Positions 45,690 to 54,385 are shown, counted from the first letter of the stretch. The stretch: 64,000 nt of DNA from Spirosoma validum (GCF_014699035.1 NZ_JACXAA010000013.1:124001-188000); one strand, 5' to 3'. The notes: generated by a model from the sequence alone, not told the origin. A program made the numbers and translations.

Positions 45690-47144
45690 TTAGCTATTGT
45701 ATGCGGTTGACACTGTATCGCCCCCCTCACCTGTCCAGTTGGTGTGGAAGAACTGACCACGGGGCTTGTCGATACGTTCGTAGGTGTGTGCGCCAAAGTA
45801 GTCGCGTTGGGCCTGCAGCAGGTTAGCGGGTAACCATTCGCTACGGAAGCCATCCAGATAGCAAAGCGCGGATGTAAGCGCGGGAACGGGAATACCGTTG
45901 CTCAGAGCGGCAGCGCACACCCGGCGCCAACCGGCTTGTGCTGCTTCGATCTTTTGTTTGAAGAAATCGTCGAGCAGCAGGTTCGGCAAGGCTGGATTGT
46001 TATCAAACGCTTTATTGATGTCGGCCAGAAACGCCGATCGGATAATGCAACCACCCCGCCACATCAGCGCAATATCACCGTAATTCAGTTGCCAGTTGTA
46101 GTCTTTGGCCGCTGCCATCAGCAAGTTATACCCCTGGGCGTACGAAATGATCTTAGCACCATAAAGCGCCATTTTCAAATCATCGATCAGTTGCGCCTTG
46201 TCACCCTCAAATTTGGGCTTTGGACCACTAATTACTTTCGCGGCCTGGGTACGTAGTTCTTTCTGCGCCGACAAAAAACGAGCGAATACCGATTCGCCGA
46301 TCAGGGTTAGCGGAACTCCCATCTCAAGAGCCGCCGATCCTGTCCATTTTCCGGTACCTTTTTGTCCGGCGGTATCCAGAATTTTATCGACCATCGGCTT
46401 TCCGTCTTCATCTTTGTACGCCAGGATGTCGGCTGTAATTTCAATCAGGTACGAGTCCAGTTCTTCGGTATTCCACTTTTTGAATACTTCATGCATTTCA
46501 TCGGGGCTCATGTACAGCAGGTCCTTCATAACCTGATAAGCCTCGCCAATAATCTGCATATCGCCATACTCGATGCCATTGTGCACCATTTTTACAAAGT
46601 GACCAGCGCCGTCGCTCCCCACCCAGTCGCAGCAGGGGACACCTCCGTCTACTTTGGCGGCAATGGACTGAAAAATGTCTTTGACGAACGGCCAGGCTTT
46701 TTCGCTTCCTCCCGGCATCATCGAAGGCCCCATCAGAGCGCCGATTTCTCCGCCGGAAACGCCGGTTCCAACGTAAAGAAATCCTTTGCTTTCTACGTAT
46801 TTGGTCCGACGAATGGTATCGACGAAATACGAGTTCCCTCCATCGATGATGATATCGCCCGGCTCCAGGTGTGGAATGATCAGTTCAATAAAATCATCGA
46901 CGGCCTGGCCGGCCTTCACCAGCAACATCACTTTACGGGGTCTTTTAAGAGAAGCAATTAATTCTTCAATGGAACGCGTGCCAATGAAGTTTTTCTGGAA
47001 ACCTCTGCCGCCGATAAATTTGTCTACCTTCTCCACTGTTCGATTCGAAACAGCGACAGTAAACCCTTTACTTTCCATGTTGAGCACGAGGTTTTCCCCC
47101 ATGACGGCCAGGCCGATTAAGCCGATATCTGCAAGCTTTGTCAT
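45690..47144 (-). CDS. gnd: 6-phosphogluconate dehydrogenase, decarboxylating
   Basis: 484 residues from ATG at 47144, starting MTKLADIGLIGLAVMGENLV. Catalyses oxidative decarboxylation of 6-phosphogluconate to ribulose 5-phosphate with NADP+. Visible are GLAVMGENLVLNMESKG, the GDIIIDGGNSYFVDTIRR segment, VGTGVSGGEIGALMGPSMMPGG, KMVHNGIEYGDMQ (catalytic Lys) and the dimer tail ending RGQFFHTNWTGEGGDTVSTA. It appears intact and complete; zwf is not adjacent. Confidence 0.95.
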   Translation of the reverse strand: MTKLADIGLIGLAVMGENLVLNMESKGFTVAVSNRTVEKVDKFIGGRGFQKNFIGTRSIEELIASLKRPRKVMLLVKAGQAVDDFIELIIPHLEPGDIIIDGGNSYFVDTIRRTKYVESKGFLYVGTGVSGGEIGALMGPSMMPGGSEKAWPFVKDIFQSIAAKVDGGVPCCDWVGSDGAGHFVKMVHNGIEYGDMQIIGEAYQVMKDLLYMSPDEMHEVFKKWNTEELDSYLIEITADILAYKDEDGKPMVDKILDTAGQKGTGKWTGSAALEMGVPLTLIGESVFARFLSAQKELRTQAAKVISGPKPKFEGDKAQLIDDLKMALYGAKIISYAQGYNLLMAAAKDYNWQLNYGDIALMWRGGCIIRSAFLADINKAFDNNPALPNLLLDDFFKQKIEAAQAGWRRVCAAALSNGIPVPALTSALCYLDGFRSEWLPANLLQAQRDYFGAHTYERIDKPRGQFFHTNWTGEGGDTVSTAYNS

Positions 47145-47342
47145 TATGATGTGATTTGTTAAACTATACCAGACAGGACACACCTTGCCGGAGAAATCGG
47201 CTCGCTGCTGTTCCTGTCAATACTTAAAGCATTTTTACCGCTTTTGATAACCTATTGTACTGGTCAGTGGCGCGTAAATATACAGATGTCCTGTTCGCTA
47301 ACTTTCCTATACAATCTGGATTGAACGGATAATAACGAATGA

Positions 47343-47397
47343 ACAAACGCATCGAAGCCGCAGAATGATGGATTATCTGCGGCTTCGATGCGTTTGT
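47343..47397. repeat. 22-bp perfect hairpin
   Basis: Arms 47343-47364 and 47376-47397 are perfect complements (left arm begins ACAAACGCATCGAAGCCGC), loop 11 nt. It lies between the SDR remnant and gnd. Together with 45547 it shows the same outward ACAAACG arm ends. Confidence 0.8.
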
Positions 47398-47445
47398 AAT
47401 GGCTAAGAAGATGGTTGACTTAGTGGAGGCAGGCTCTTAGATAAA

Positions 47446-47740
47446 CTAAACAGACTGCTTCATCTGGTTGAACCAGATACGCAAATCTTTGGCGGAGCCG
47501 TTGGCTCTGTCTGCGCTGGTGCCGTAGGTCAGTTCCGTTTTGCTTCAGTTGCTCAAAAATTGCGTCGATAGAACCGCTTACGGATGGAGCATGGTCGTGT
47601 AAGCCTTTACCACCCAAACCTGTATTGAGGGCGGGCGGAATTACTTCGATCACCTCAACGCCTTTCGCTTTTACCAGCGCCCGTAACGACAGCGTAAACG
47701 AGCGAAAAAATGCCTTGATAGCCGAATAGACTGGTAGTGG
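47446..47740 (-). pseudogene. C-terminal remnant of a DltE-like short-chain dehydrogenase
   Basis: The segment VYSAIKAFFRSFTLSLRALV corresponds to the SDR active-site helix YxxxK and on, and VEVIEVIPPALNTGLGG is conserved in DltE-like SDRs. After KQNGTD the reading changes frame: TYGTSADRANGSAKDLRIW to the stop at 47446 continues the homology. The N-terminal Rossmann half is absent, and it abuts the end of another broken gene. Confidence 0.65.
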
Positions 47741-47750
47741 TAGGTCAATC

Positions 47751-48011
47751 TTACATCTTCGGATACGCATAGATGAGACATCCAACGATAACGCCCTCTA
47801 TAATCCACATATAAAGCGTGTTATAGTTTACGATCCGTCGAATCAGAAAGTGAAATCCAGCGGCTCACAGGGCAATAGGAATGCCGAAAATGAACTGGAG
47901 CACATTGTTTTCCTGCTGGGGATGGACGAAGCCATAACCGATTATGATCACACCCATAAGGGCGATAATCATAAGTGGGGTTATGATATCGAATATCTTT
48001 GCGAAGTTCAT
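47751..48011 (-). pseudogene. Small membrane protein interrupted by in-frame TGA
   Basis: Frame from ATG at 48011: MNFAKIFDIITPLMIIALMG, hydrophobic, continuing to IPIAL, then TGA at codon 49, then AAGFHFLIRRIVNYNTLYMW and a third hydrophobic stretch to a stop at 47751. A TGG to TGA change would explain the break. The whole frame would give an 86-residue protein with three membrane helices. Confidence 0.55.
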
Positions 48012-48043
48012 GATCGCTGCTGGTTAGGTTAGTAACTAGTGTG

Positions 48044-49195
48044 TCATCTACTACGTAGTGGCCGGAAGAAATCGCGCAATTCATCCGCCAGCGTTTCGGG
48101 TTCTTCTAAAGCCGCAAAGTGACCACCATGCGGCATCTTACTCCACCGCTGGATGTTCAGACTACGTTCGGCAAACTCGCGTGGCGGTGGATTATCCTTC
48201 GGAAAAATAGCCATGCCTACGGGTACCTCAACCCGCCCGCCCGGTTGGTAGGATGGCGTATGCGTTTCTTCGTAGTACCCCCGAATAGCTGACCCGATGG
48301 AGTCGGTAACCCAATACAACATGATGTTGGTCAGCAATTCATCTTTGGTATAAACGCTCTCCAGATCACCGTTGCAGTCGCTCCAGGTGCGGAATTTTTC
48401 GATAATCCAGGCGGCTAAACCAACGGGTGAATCGTTCAGACCATAGGCCAGCGACTGCGGTTTAGTACCCTGGACCATCGCGTAGGCGCCTTCCTGCATA
48501 CCCATCTGCTGCATCTGCTCCATGTACTGCTTTTCGGCATCCGATAGCGTTTTTGGATCAGCGTTCAGGCTAGCCTGAAAGCCAACATCGGTCATGTGCA
48601 CACCAGTTAACGCATCCGGATATTTCTGACCCAATAGCTCAGAGACAGCCGCTCCTCCATCGCCACCGGCGGCCGCGTAACGGTGATAACCCAGGTTTTC
48701 GGTCATCAGTTTATGCCAGTGTTCGGCCACTCGGCCCAGATTGAAACCCGGCTTGGTTGGCTTATCGGAGAACCCAAAACCCGGAAACGATAGCACAATC
48801 ACATCGAATGAATCGGCCGGGTTTTTCCCAAATCGCGCGGGGTCAGTAAGCATCGGAATGATTTTGTACATCCGGAAGAAGGAGTCTGGCCAGCCATGTG
48901 TCAGCACCAGCGGGATTGGATTGGGGCCTTTTCCCTTCTCGTAAATGAAGTGGATATTCAGGCCATCGACCATGGCTTTGTAGTGCGTAAACTGGTTGAG
49001 CATGGCTTCCTGCTTTCGCCAGTCGAACTGATTTTGCCAGTAATTGGCCAGTTCTTTCAAGTATTCCCGGTTCGTACCATACTCCCAGTTGGCGTCTTCT
49101 GGCTCATCGGGCCAGCGGGTGTCAGCTAAGCGTTCCTTCAAATCATCGAGAACCGACTGAGGAACGTTGATATGAAATGTTTTTGCATTAACCAT
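48044..49195 (-). CDS. Epoxide hydrolase family protein (EHN N-terminal), copy 1
   Basis: 383 residues. It begins with the epoxide-hydrolase N-terminal lid (FHINVPQSVLDDLKERLADTRWPDEPE), followed by an alpha/beta-hydrolase fold with HGWPDS (100-105, oxyanion region) and nucleophile Asp179 in AAGGDGGAA, and C-terminal GGHFAALEEPETLADEL with the catalytic His. Opens epoxides to diols, possibly for detoxification. A paralogue lies 4.6 kb away (52634-53746). Start ATG at 49195. The substrate is unknown. Confidence 0.85.
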   Translation of the reverse strand: MVNAKTFHINVPQSVLDDLKERLADTRWPDEPEDANWEYGTNREYLKELANYWQNQFDWRKQEAMLNQFTHYKAMVDGLNIHFIYEKGKGPNPIPLVLTHGWPDSFFRMYKIIPMLTDPARFGKNPADSFDVIVLSFPGFGFSDKPTKPGFNLGRVAEHWHKLMTENLGYHRYAAAGGDGGAAVSELLGQKYPDALTGVHMTDVGFQASLNADPKTLSDAEKQYMEQMQQMGMQEGAYAMVQGTKPQSLAYGLNDSPVGLAAWIIEKFRTWSDCNGDLESVYTKDELLTNIMLYWVTDSIGSAIRGYYEETHTPSYQPGGRVEVPVGMAIFPKDNPPPREFAERSLNIQRWSKMPHGGHFAALEEPETLADELRDFFRPLRSR

Positions 49196-49255
49196 AGACT
49201 ATCTACGTTTTTGTTCAAACACTGTTGACTAGTTAACCCACTAACCTCCCGATTG

Positions 49256-49819
49256 TTAGCCTGACGAAACGCGCCGGAACAAATTCGGATAGTCGATCAC
49301 CATCTTATCGGCGTCGACGGGGAGGTCGGCGCTAAAAGAACTATCCGGCTGTTGAAATCGGTAGCAATCGTCGGTCAGTCGTATGTATAATTGGCTAACT
49401 GAACTGATCTTCCCGGCGGGTAAATCGATATACACTACGTTTATCTGCTGTGGTTGTTCGGACAAAAAGCGCAGCCGCCGAATGGGTAAGGTGTTCGTAA
49501 AAGGGGATAAGGTTAGATCAACATCAATGCAGCCAGCCAGCTCCGGTAATAAGTTTCCTTCCCGATCATACCACTCTCCTCGTCCGTTGGTAGTCAACTG
49601 TATCAATACGTCATTTGCTGCGTCACTACGTATAATCACTTCCCGCACAGCCCAACGGTTGTCGATACGTATCTGGTAGTGCAGCGAGTAAGGTCTACCC
49701 TCATACATGCCAATCAATTGCCCATCGGCCAGTAGTCCACCCTCTGCGGGTGTCAAGATGAAATATTCCAGTCCTGTCCATTGAATAGCTTGCCAGACTA
49801 CCGTTCGCGCTGTTGTCAT
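49256..49819 (-). CDS. Putative glycolipid-binding protein
   Basis: 187 residues matching the putative glycolipid-binding family in overall character: LEYFILTPAEGGLLADGQLIG, YSLHYQIRIDNRWAVREV, GEWYDREGNLLPELAGCIDVDL, TLPIRRL. Predicted soluble and cytoplasmic; no catalytic motif. Biological role is not established. It precedes the epoxide hydrolase on the same strand by 60 bp and may be co-transcribed. Confidence 0.7.
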   Translation of the reverse strand: MTTARTVVWQAIQWTGLEYFILTPAEGGLLADGQLIGMYEGRPYSLHYQIRIDNRWAVREVIIRSDAANDVLIQLTTNGRGEWYDREGNLLPELAGCIDVDLTLSPFTNTLPIRRLRFLSEQPQQINVVYIDLPAGKISSVSQLYIRLTDDCYRFQQPDSSFSADLPVDADKMVIDYPNLFRRVSSG

Positions 49820-49997
49820 CGCCTTCCGTTTTCCTTCGGTTCTCAGACAAACTCTAACGTACTGACTTTGTTTTCAGTGGTAATATGGCAGAACAGCCGT
49901 TTATAACCGCTTCACCATTAGATCAATTCGGCAAAATCGCCAAACAAAAAAGTAGCATAGGAATTATACATAGACAGGTTTTCTTACGATTAGAGCT

Positions 49998-50342
49998 ATG
50001 GCAAACAAGACCGATGCAAAAGAAGCCGTACTGGCATTTATCAAGGCGCTGAATGACGAAGATTTCGATGCTGCCCGCGGTTTACTTACCGATGATATGT
50101 CGTTCGTGGGCGTGATGGGCACCCGCGATGGTGGAGATGTATATATCGAGGATATGAAGAAAATGCGCTTTAAGTACGATGTTCAGAAAGTTTTCGTAGA
50201 CGGCTCGGATGTCTGTTTGTGGTATACGATTGATATGGGCGGTCCGAAAATATTCAGCAGCGGCTGGTACACGACTGAAGGAGGTAAGGTTAAATCGCTC
50301 AAAGTCCTGTTCGACCCGCGTCCTCTTCTTGAAAAAAAATGA
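49998..50342 (+). CDS. SnoaL/NTF2-like domain protein
   Basis: 114 residues with the alpha+beta cone fold typical of SnoaL-like proteins: KEAVLAFIKALNDEDFDAARGLL followed by beta strands (FVGVMGTRDGG, VCLWYTIDMGGPKIFSSGWY). No specific catalytic pair stands out. It is followed by a RibD-C protein after 24 bp, suggesting an operon of small stress genes. Confidence 0.7.
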   Translation: MANKTDAKEAVLAFIKALNDEDFDAARGLLTDDMSFVGVMGTRDGGDVYIEDMKKMRFKYDVQKVFVDGSDVCLWYTIDMGGPKIFSSGWYTTEGGKVKSLKVLFDPRPLLEKK

Positions 50343-50366
50343 ATTAGCCAATAAAAAAACTCACTT

Positions 50367-50933
50367 ATGCGAAATGTGATTCTTCAGGAATGGGTTACCA
50401 TCGATGGCTATGCCGCTGGTCCCAACGGCGAACTCGACTTCTTTCCGGCACCGGAGTTGAGTAAAGATTCGGATGAAGATATCTTCGGCTTTATGGACAA
50501 CATCGACACGATTCTGCTCGGCGCTGTTACGTACCATATGTTTGCAGATTACTGGCCTCAAGCCACAACGGATATGGAAATCATTGCGGATCGGTTGAAT
50601 AGTACGCTAAAATTTGTCTTCTCGCGAACGTTGAAGCAAGCACCTTGGGGAAAATGGCAACCTGCAACGGTAATCAGCGCAGATGCTGTTGAAGCGGTAC
50701 GGGATTTAAAGCAACAACCCGGTAAGGATATGGTTTTATGGGGCAGTATTTCGCTGGCTCAGTCGCTCATGAAAGCGGACTTGATTGACGAGTATCATCT
50801 GCGCGTCTGTCCGTCTGTGTTGGGTACCGGCAAAGCGCTCTTCCCCAGTGAGCTTGCCCGTCCGCAAATGAAGCCTATCGATACCCGGACGTATGAGTCA
50901 GGTGTCATTTTGCTACGTTACGAGTCAGTCTGA
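50367..50933 (+). CDS. Dihydrofolate reductase-like (RibD C-terminal) protein, copy 1
   Basis: 188 residues in the RibD C-terminal/dihydrofolate-reductase-like fold: RNVILQEWVTIDGYAAGPNG at the N-terminus, ILLGAVTYHMFADYW, FVFSRTLKQAPW and MVLWGSISLAQSLM with the NADPH-binding strand. It lacks the deaminase half of RibD, and such stand-alone proteins are usually of unknown substrate. A related gene is at 53840-54385. Confidence 0.82.
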   Translation: MRNVILQEWVTIDGYAAGPNGELDFFPAPELSKDSDEDIFGFMDNIDTILLGAVTYHMFADYWPQATTDMEIIADRLNSTLKFVFSRTLKQAPWGKWQPATVISADAVEAVRDLKQQPGKDMVLWGSISLAQSLMKADLIDEYHLRVCPSVLGTGKALFPSELARPQMKPIDTRTYESGVILLRYESV

Positions 50934-50935
50934 AC

Positions 50936-51157
50936 CGAGTTGAATCTGAGTACTTAACTCTTCAGCTTTTTACGCCTGGTGGTACTAACATCTATTACGA
51001 GGAAATCAACAATCCACAAAAATCGCATCGGGTATTACTACACGGCGGCTTTGGCCACATTGATTCTTTCAATTGGATTCTTCTATACTTAGCCGACCAT
51101 TTCTCATTGATTGGGATTGAAGATCCTTATTCTAATTTCCTGAAAAAAACCGGCTGA
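50936..51157 (+). pseudogene. Alpha/beta-hydrolase N-terminal fragment
   Basis: No start codon; the frame reads LQLFTPGGTNIYYEEINN, then HRVLLHGGFGHIDSFNWILL and LADHFSLIGIE, the start of an alpha/beta-hydrolase fold (HGG oxyanion loop). The homology stops near 51120, where unrelated sequence follows and converges on the neighbouring gene. The nucleophile and remaining two thirds of the gene are gone. Confidence 0.6.
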
Positions 51158-52022
51158 GTACCTGTGCCGTTTCGTCAGGCAACTCTTCCGGAAAGAAATG
51201 GCCACCCTTGATTGGCCATCCCTGAACGTCGTCGGCCCATTGACGCCACAAACGTAGTGGCCCACCGTCAGCTTCGTACCACGTGTCTAATGGCCCACCA
51301 GCACCCCAGAAAGCAAGCATTGGACACTGGATACGACGTCCTTGTTTCTTGTCTTCAGTATCATGTTCATAATCAAGCGTAGCAGCCGCTCTATACTCCT
51401 CGCAAATGGCATGAACGTGTGCTGGATCACGCAATGGCTCAATGTAGGCTTCTCTAATTTCGTCGGGAAAGATGGCTTTGGGCGATCCCCAATTGGTCAG
51501 GGCATTATCAACAATGGCATCAGGGGCCCCCAGAATCAGTCGTTCGGGCAGAGGTTCTGGTTGCGCGAAGAGGTTCCAGGGCCAGTAAGCATCCGCAAAT
51601 CGGCGATCGGCGCGATCCCATACGGCTGCTGTTGGTACGACATCAAGAACGGCCAGTCGCTCGATATGTCCGGGATGGTCCAGTGCCAATCGATAAGCAA
51701 CGCGCCCACCCCGGTCATGGCCGGCAACGGCAAACTGGTCATAGCCGAGCTGATCCATAACATCCACCATGTCTCGAGCCATTGCCCGCTTGCTATAAGG
51801 CGTATGCGTTGAATCTGAGAGAGGGCAACCGCTACGTCCATACCCACGCAGATCGGGACAGAGTAAGGTAAACTGGTCAGCCAGCAGGGGTTCTATATCG
51901 CGCCACATCAAATGGGTCTGTGGAAAGCCATGCAGCAACAACAGGGGAGGGCCCGTTCCACGTTTGCGGAGAAAAATAATGGTTTCACCGGTAATAAGTT
52001 CTAGTTCCTCTATTGTATTCAT
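51132..52022 (-). CDS. Alpha/beta-hydrolase resembling haloacetate dehalogenases
   Basis: 296 residues. Alpha/beta-hydrolase with Asp103 nucleophile in AVAGHDRGGRVAY, Arg104 and Arg107 in the positions that bind carboxylate in fluoroacetate dehalogenase (Asp, Arg, Arg spacing identical to that enzyme), the acid Asp127 in LAVLDVVP, and His275 in GGHFFPEE. A difference is the halide-pocket segment: WPWNLFAQPEPLPE has Pro where fluoroacetate dehalogenases have His, so fluoride release is uncertain and other halo- or ester substrates are possible. It directly follows the DinB frame (TAAATG). Confidence 0.8.
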   Translation of the reverse strand: MNTIEELELITGETIIFLRKRGTGPPLLLLHGFPQTHLMWRDIEPLLADQFTLLCPDLRGYGRSGCPLSDSTHTPYSKRAMARDMVDVMDQLGYDQFAVAGHDRGGRVAYRLALDHPGHIERLAVLDVVPTAAVWDRADRRFADAYWPWNLFAQPEPLPERLILGAPDAIVDNALTNWGSPKAIFPDEIREAYIEPLRDPAHVHAICEEYRAAATLDYEHDTEDKKQGRRIQCPMLAFWGAGGPLDTWYEADGGPLRLWRQWADDVQGWPIKGGHFFPEELPDETAQVLSRFFSGN

Positions 52023-52565
52023 TTAGCTGTTCCCCAGGTGCTGAATGATATTTTTCAATTGGTGAATATGCCGCTGCGTGTGGATAGCAAGAAAAGAAAG
52101 CCACTCATAGCGGGTCAACGGTCCAGTTTTAGGTAATTCGAAAGCCAGACAGATCGGCGTTAGATCATTGTGTTGGGCGTAGGAAATAAGAAGCTGAGTT
52201 TGTGTAGTTAAACGACCCAACAATTCCGCTTTCTCGAACGGGCCGTCGTCAGGTAAAATCTCCTTCGGCGATTCCATTTTGATTGAAAAATCAAGAAAAA
52301 GAGCTTTAATCCCTTCTATATTTTCATCGATGGGGCGGTTGGCTGGTTTCGTCTCACCGGTAAGAATCGGCATAATGTCGTACGCTTTGGCCAGATGGTC
52401 ACCAAGCTGAGCGGCTGTCCAGCTTCCGGCGAAAGGCACTTGATTCAGGGCTTCTTCGCTTAAGGGCGACAGTGAATTGAGTAGCTCCGAAAAGGCAGTT
52501 TTTAGCTAACTGCTTACGTTCTGGTTTTCAGGAGCGGACGATTTGTTAACGAGTTCACTATTCAT
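52023..52565 (-). pseudogene. DinB-like protein with early amber codon
   Basis: The frame from ATG 52565 starts MNSELVNKSSAPENQNVSS, then TAG (52506-52508), then LKTAFSELLNSLSPLSEE, VPFAGSWTAAQLGDHLAK, and the DinB-type metal helix IHTQRHIHQLKN. The amber at codon 20 breaks the gene, unless a GTG restart at 52439 (MPFAGSWTA) gives a protein lacking the first helix. DinB-like proteins are four-helix metal-binding proteins, some with thiol-transferase activity. Confidence 0.55.
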
Positions 52566-52633
52566 CGGTGAATCTGTTTTGTTGCCTATCAGTAGTTAGT
52601 TGATTAACTAAAACCGCTCATTATGAGTGGTAT

Positions 52634-53746
52634 CTATCGTTTGTTCAGCATTTGAACGAATGTCTGAAAATCGTTGGCCCAGATGTCCGGCGCTTCCCAG
52701 GCCGTAAAATGACCGCCTTTTTCCAGATCAGTGAAATGAATCAGGTTGACTCGGCGCTCGGCCCATTCACGCGGTAGGGGCGCATCCCAGGGGCAGTGCG
52801 CTACGCCTGCTGGAACATCACTCTTTTTAAATGGTTTCGGTTCGCTGACTGACTGGATCATATTCTCCCTGTAGATTTGCATGGACGACCCAATGGTCTG
52901 GGTGACCCAGTAAATCATGATGTTCGTTAGCAGCTCATCCTGTCCAAAGCGTTTGTCGAGTTCTTCGCCGGTCGATAGTGAACTCATCATGCTCATGATC
53001 CAGGCCGCTAAGCCAACCGGCGAATCGGTGAGCGAATAAGCCAGGGTCTGCGTTTTGGTCGACTGAATCATGTTGAAGGCACCTTCCTTCATAAACCAGT
53101 CCTGAATAAAGTCAGCGAATTCCTGCTCAGGTTTGGAAAGGCTGGCAAAATCGGTTGTCTGGTCTGGATAGCCGACATCGGTCAGATAGAGACCCCGGAG
53201 TAATTCGGGATGATTGTTTGCCAACGACATACTGATTAGCGCACCACTATCACCACCGGCCGAAATGAAGGTTTCGTACCCCAGTTCTTTGGTCATTAAG
53301 GTGGCCATCAGATTCGCAGCATTATCCGTTGTCAGCGCTGTACGTTCCGAAAAACCCATGCCGGGAATCGATGGGATTACCAGATGAAACTTGTTTGTCA
53401 GCAGCGGGATAACGTTGTGGTAGCGATAGAAGGAATCTGGCCAGCCGTGCATCAGCAAAACCGGTATGGCGTCAGGGTTGGCGCTCGGCTGATGAATGAA
53501 GTGCAACGTAACGCCGTCGACTTCAGCCGTATATTGGGGCAACGTATTTAAATAAGCTTCGTGCTGTCGCCAGTCGTATTGGTTCAGCCAATAATCGGCA
53601 AGGTTCTGCATGTAGTGCCGGCTTGTGCCGTAGCTCCAGCCAGCGCCTTCTACTTCATCAGGCCAGCGCGTGCGGGTCAGACGTTTTTGGAGATCATCCA
53701 GTACAGATTGCGGTACGTTAATGGAGAAAGGCTTGCTCTTGACCAT
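52634..53746 (-). CDS. Epoxide hydrolase family protein, copy 2
   Basis: 370 residues, paralogous to 48044-49195: INVPQSVLDDLQKRLTRTRWPDE at the start, HGWPDS (100-105), Asp166 nucleophile in ISAGGDSGALIS, a cap with DSPVGLAAWIMSMM, and GGHFTAWEAPD at the end with the catalytic His. Family as for copy 1; here likely transcribed with the DinB and dehalogenase-like genes downstream. Start ATG at 53746. Confidence 0.85.
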   Translation of the reverse strand: MVKSKPFSINVPQSVLDDLQKRLTRTRWPDEVEGAGWSYGTSRHYMQNLADYWLNQYDWRQHEAYLNTLPQYTAEVDGVTLHFIHQPSANPDAIPVLLMHGWPDSFYRYHNVIPLLTNKFHLVIPSIPGMGFSERTALTTDNAANLMATLMTKELGYETFISAGGDSGALISMSLANNHPELLRGLYLTDVGYPDQTTDFASLSKPEQEFADFIQDWFMKEGAFNMIQSTKTQTLAYSLTDSPVGLAAWIMSMMSSLSTGEELDKRFGQDELLTNIMIYWVTQTIGSSMQIYRENMIQSVSEPKPFKKSDVPAGVAHCPWDAPLPREWAERRVNLIHFTDLEKGGHFTAWEAPDIWANDFQTFVQMLNKR

Positions 53747-53839
53747 ATCTTTCTGCGTTGACTAGACGAAAGATTAACCGTCAGAACCCGTATTATGTTG
53801 GCCATCAGGCCTGCCAGGCAGTCAATCTGCGCTGAAAGT

Positions 53840-54385
53840 TCAATAAGTTAGCTGGTATTTAACCAGAATCAATCCGTTATCGTAAGGCTTTGAATCGATC
53901 AAGTGCAAGTTGACCTTCGTCTGGCTCGAACCGAACAAACGTATCCCGTCTCCCAACACGACCGGATTTAGTTTAACTGTCAGTTCGTCAATCAATTGTG
54001 CATCCAGCAGCTTACCCGCCAGTTCTCCGCCACCACACAGCCAGATTGGTTTGCCGTCTTCAGCTTTCAGTTGTTGAACAAAGTCGATTTCGTTATCACT
54101 GACTACGTCAATCAGGTCGCCAGGTTCGAAGGTAACCGAGGTAGAGAAGATGTAATTTTTTAGGTCGGGGTTGACCTGCGTGTAAGCGGGCTGACCCTTT
54201 TGCAGACCGAACGCGTAACCCCACTCATACGTTTTACGTCCCATCAGCACCGCGCCGTATGATTGGATACGTTCCAGAAAATCAGCGACAAACTCGCCTT
54301 CGGTCAAAAAGCCATCGATTGAGCCGTCGGAATGGGCAATGAAGTTATCAAACGAGGCCGCTACGTCATAAATTAGTTTTCGCAT
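53840..54385 (-). CDS. Dihydrofolate reductase-like (RibD C-terminal) protein, copy 2
   Basis: 181 residues: LIYDVAASFDNFIAHSDGSI, YGAVLMGRKTYEWGYAFG, PDLKNYIFSTSV and KPIWLCGGGELAGKLLDAQLI. Same fold as copy 1 (50367), with the NADPH-binding CGGGELAG loop. Substrate unknown. Confidence 0.83.
   Translation of the reverse strand: MRKLIYDVAASFDNFIAHSDGSIDGFLTEGEFVADFLERIQSYGAVLMGRKTYEWGYAFGLQKGQPAYTQVNPDLKNYIFSTSVTFEPGDLIDVVSDNEIDFVQQLKAEDGKPIWLCGGGELAGKLLDAQLIDELTVKLNPVVLGDGIRLFGSSQTKVNLHLIDSKPYDNGLILVKYQLTY

Noticed and set aside
45388-45693. Plus-strand open frame of about 100 codons after the cyclase start
   Set aside because: It spans the 21-bp palindrome and has no recognisable protein features; most likely a chance frame in an intergenic region.
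47821-48084. 87-codon minus-strand frame
   Set aside because: Shadow of the broken three-helix membrane protein; residues look random (many Cys, His, Tyr).
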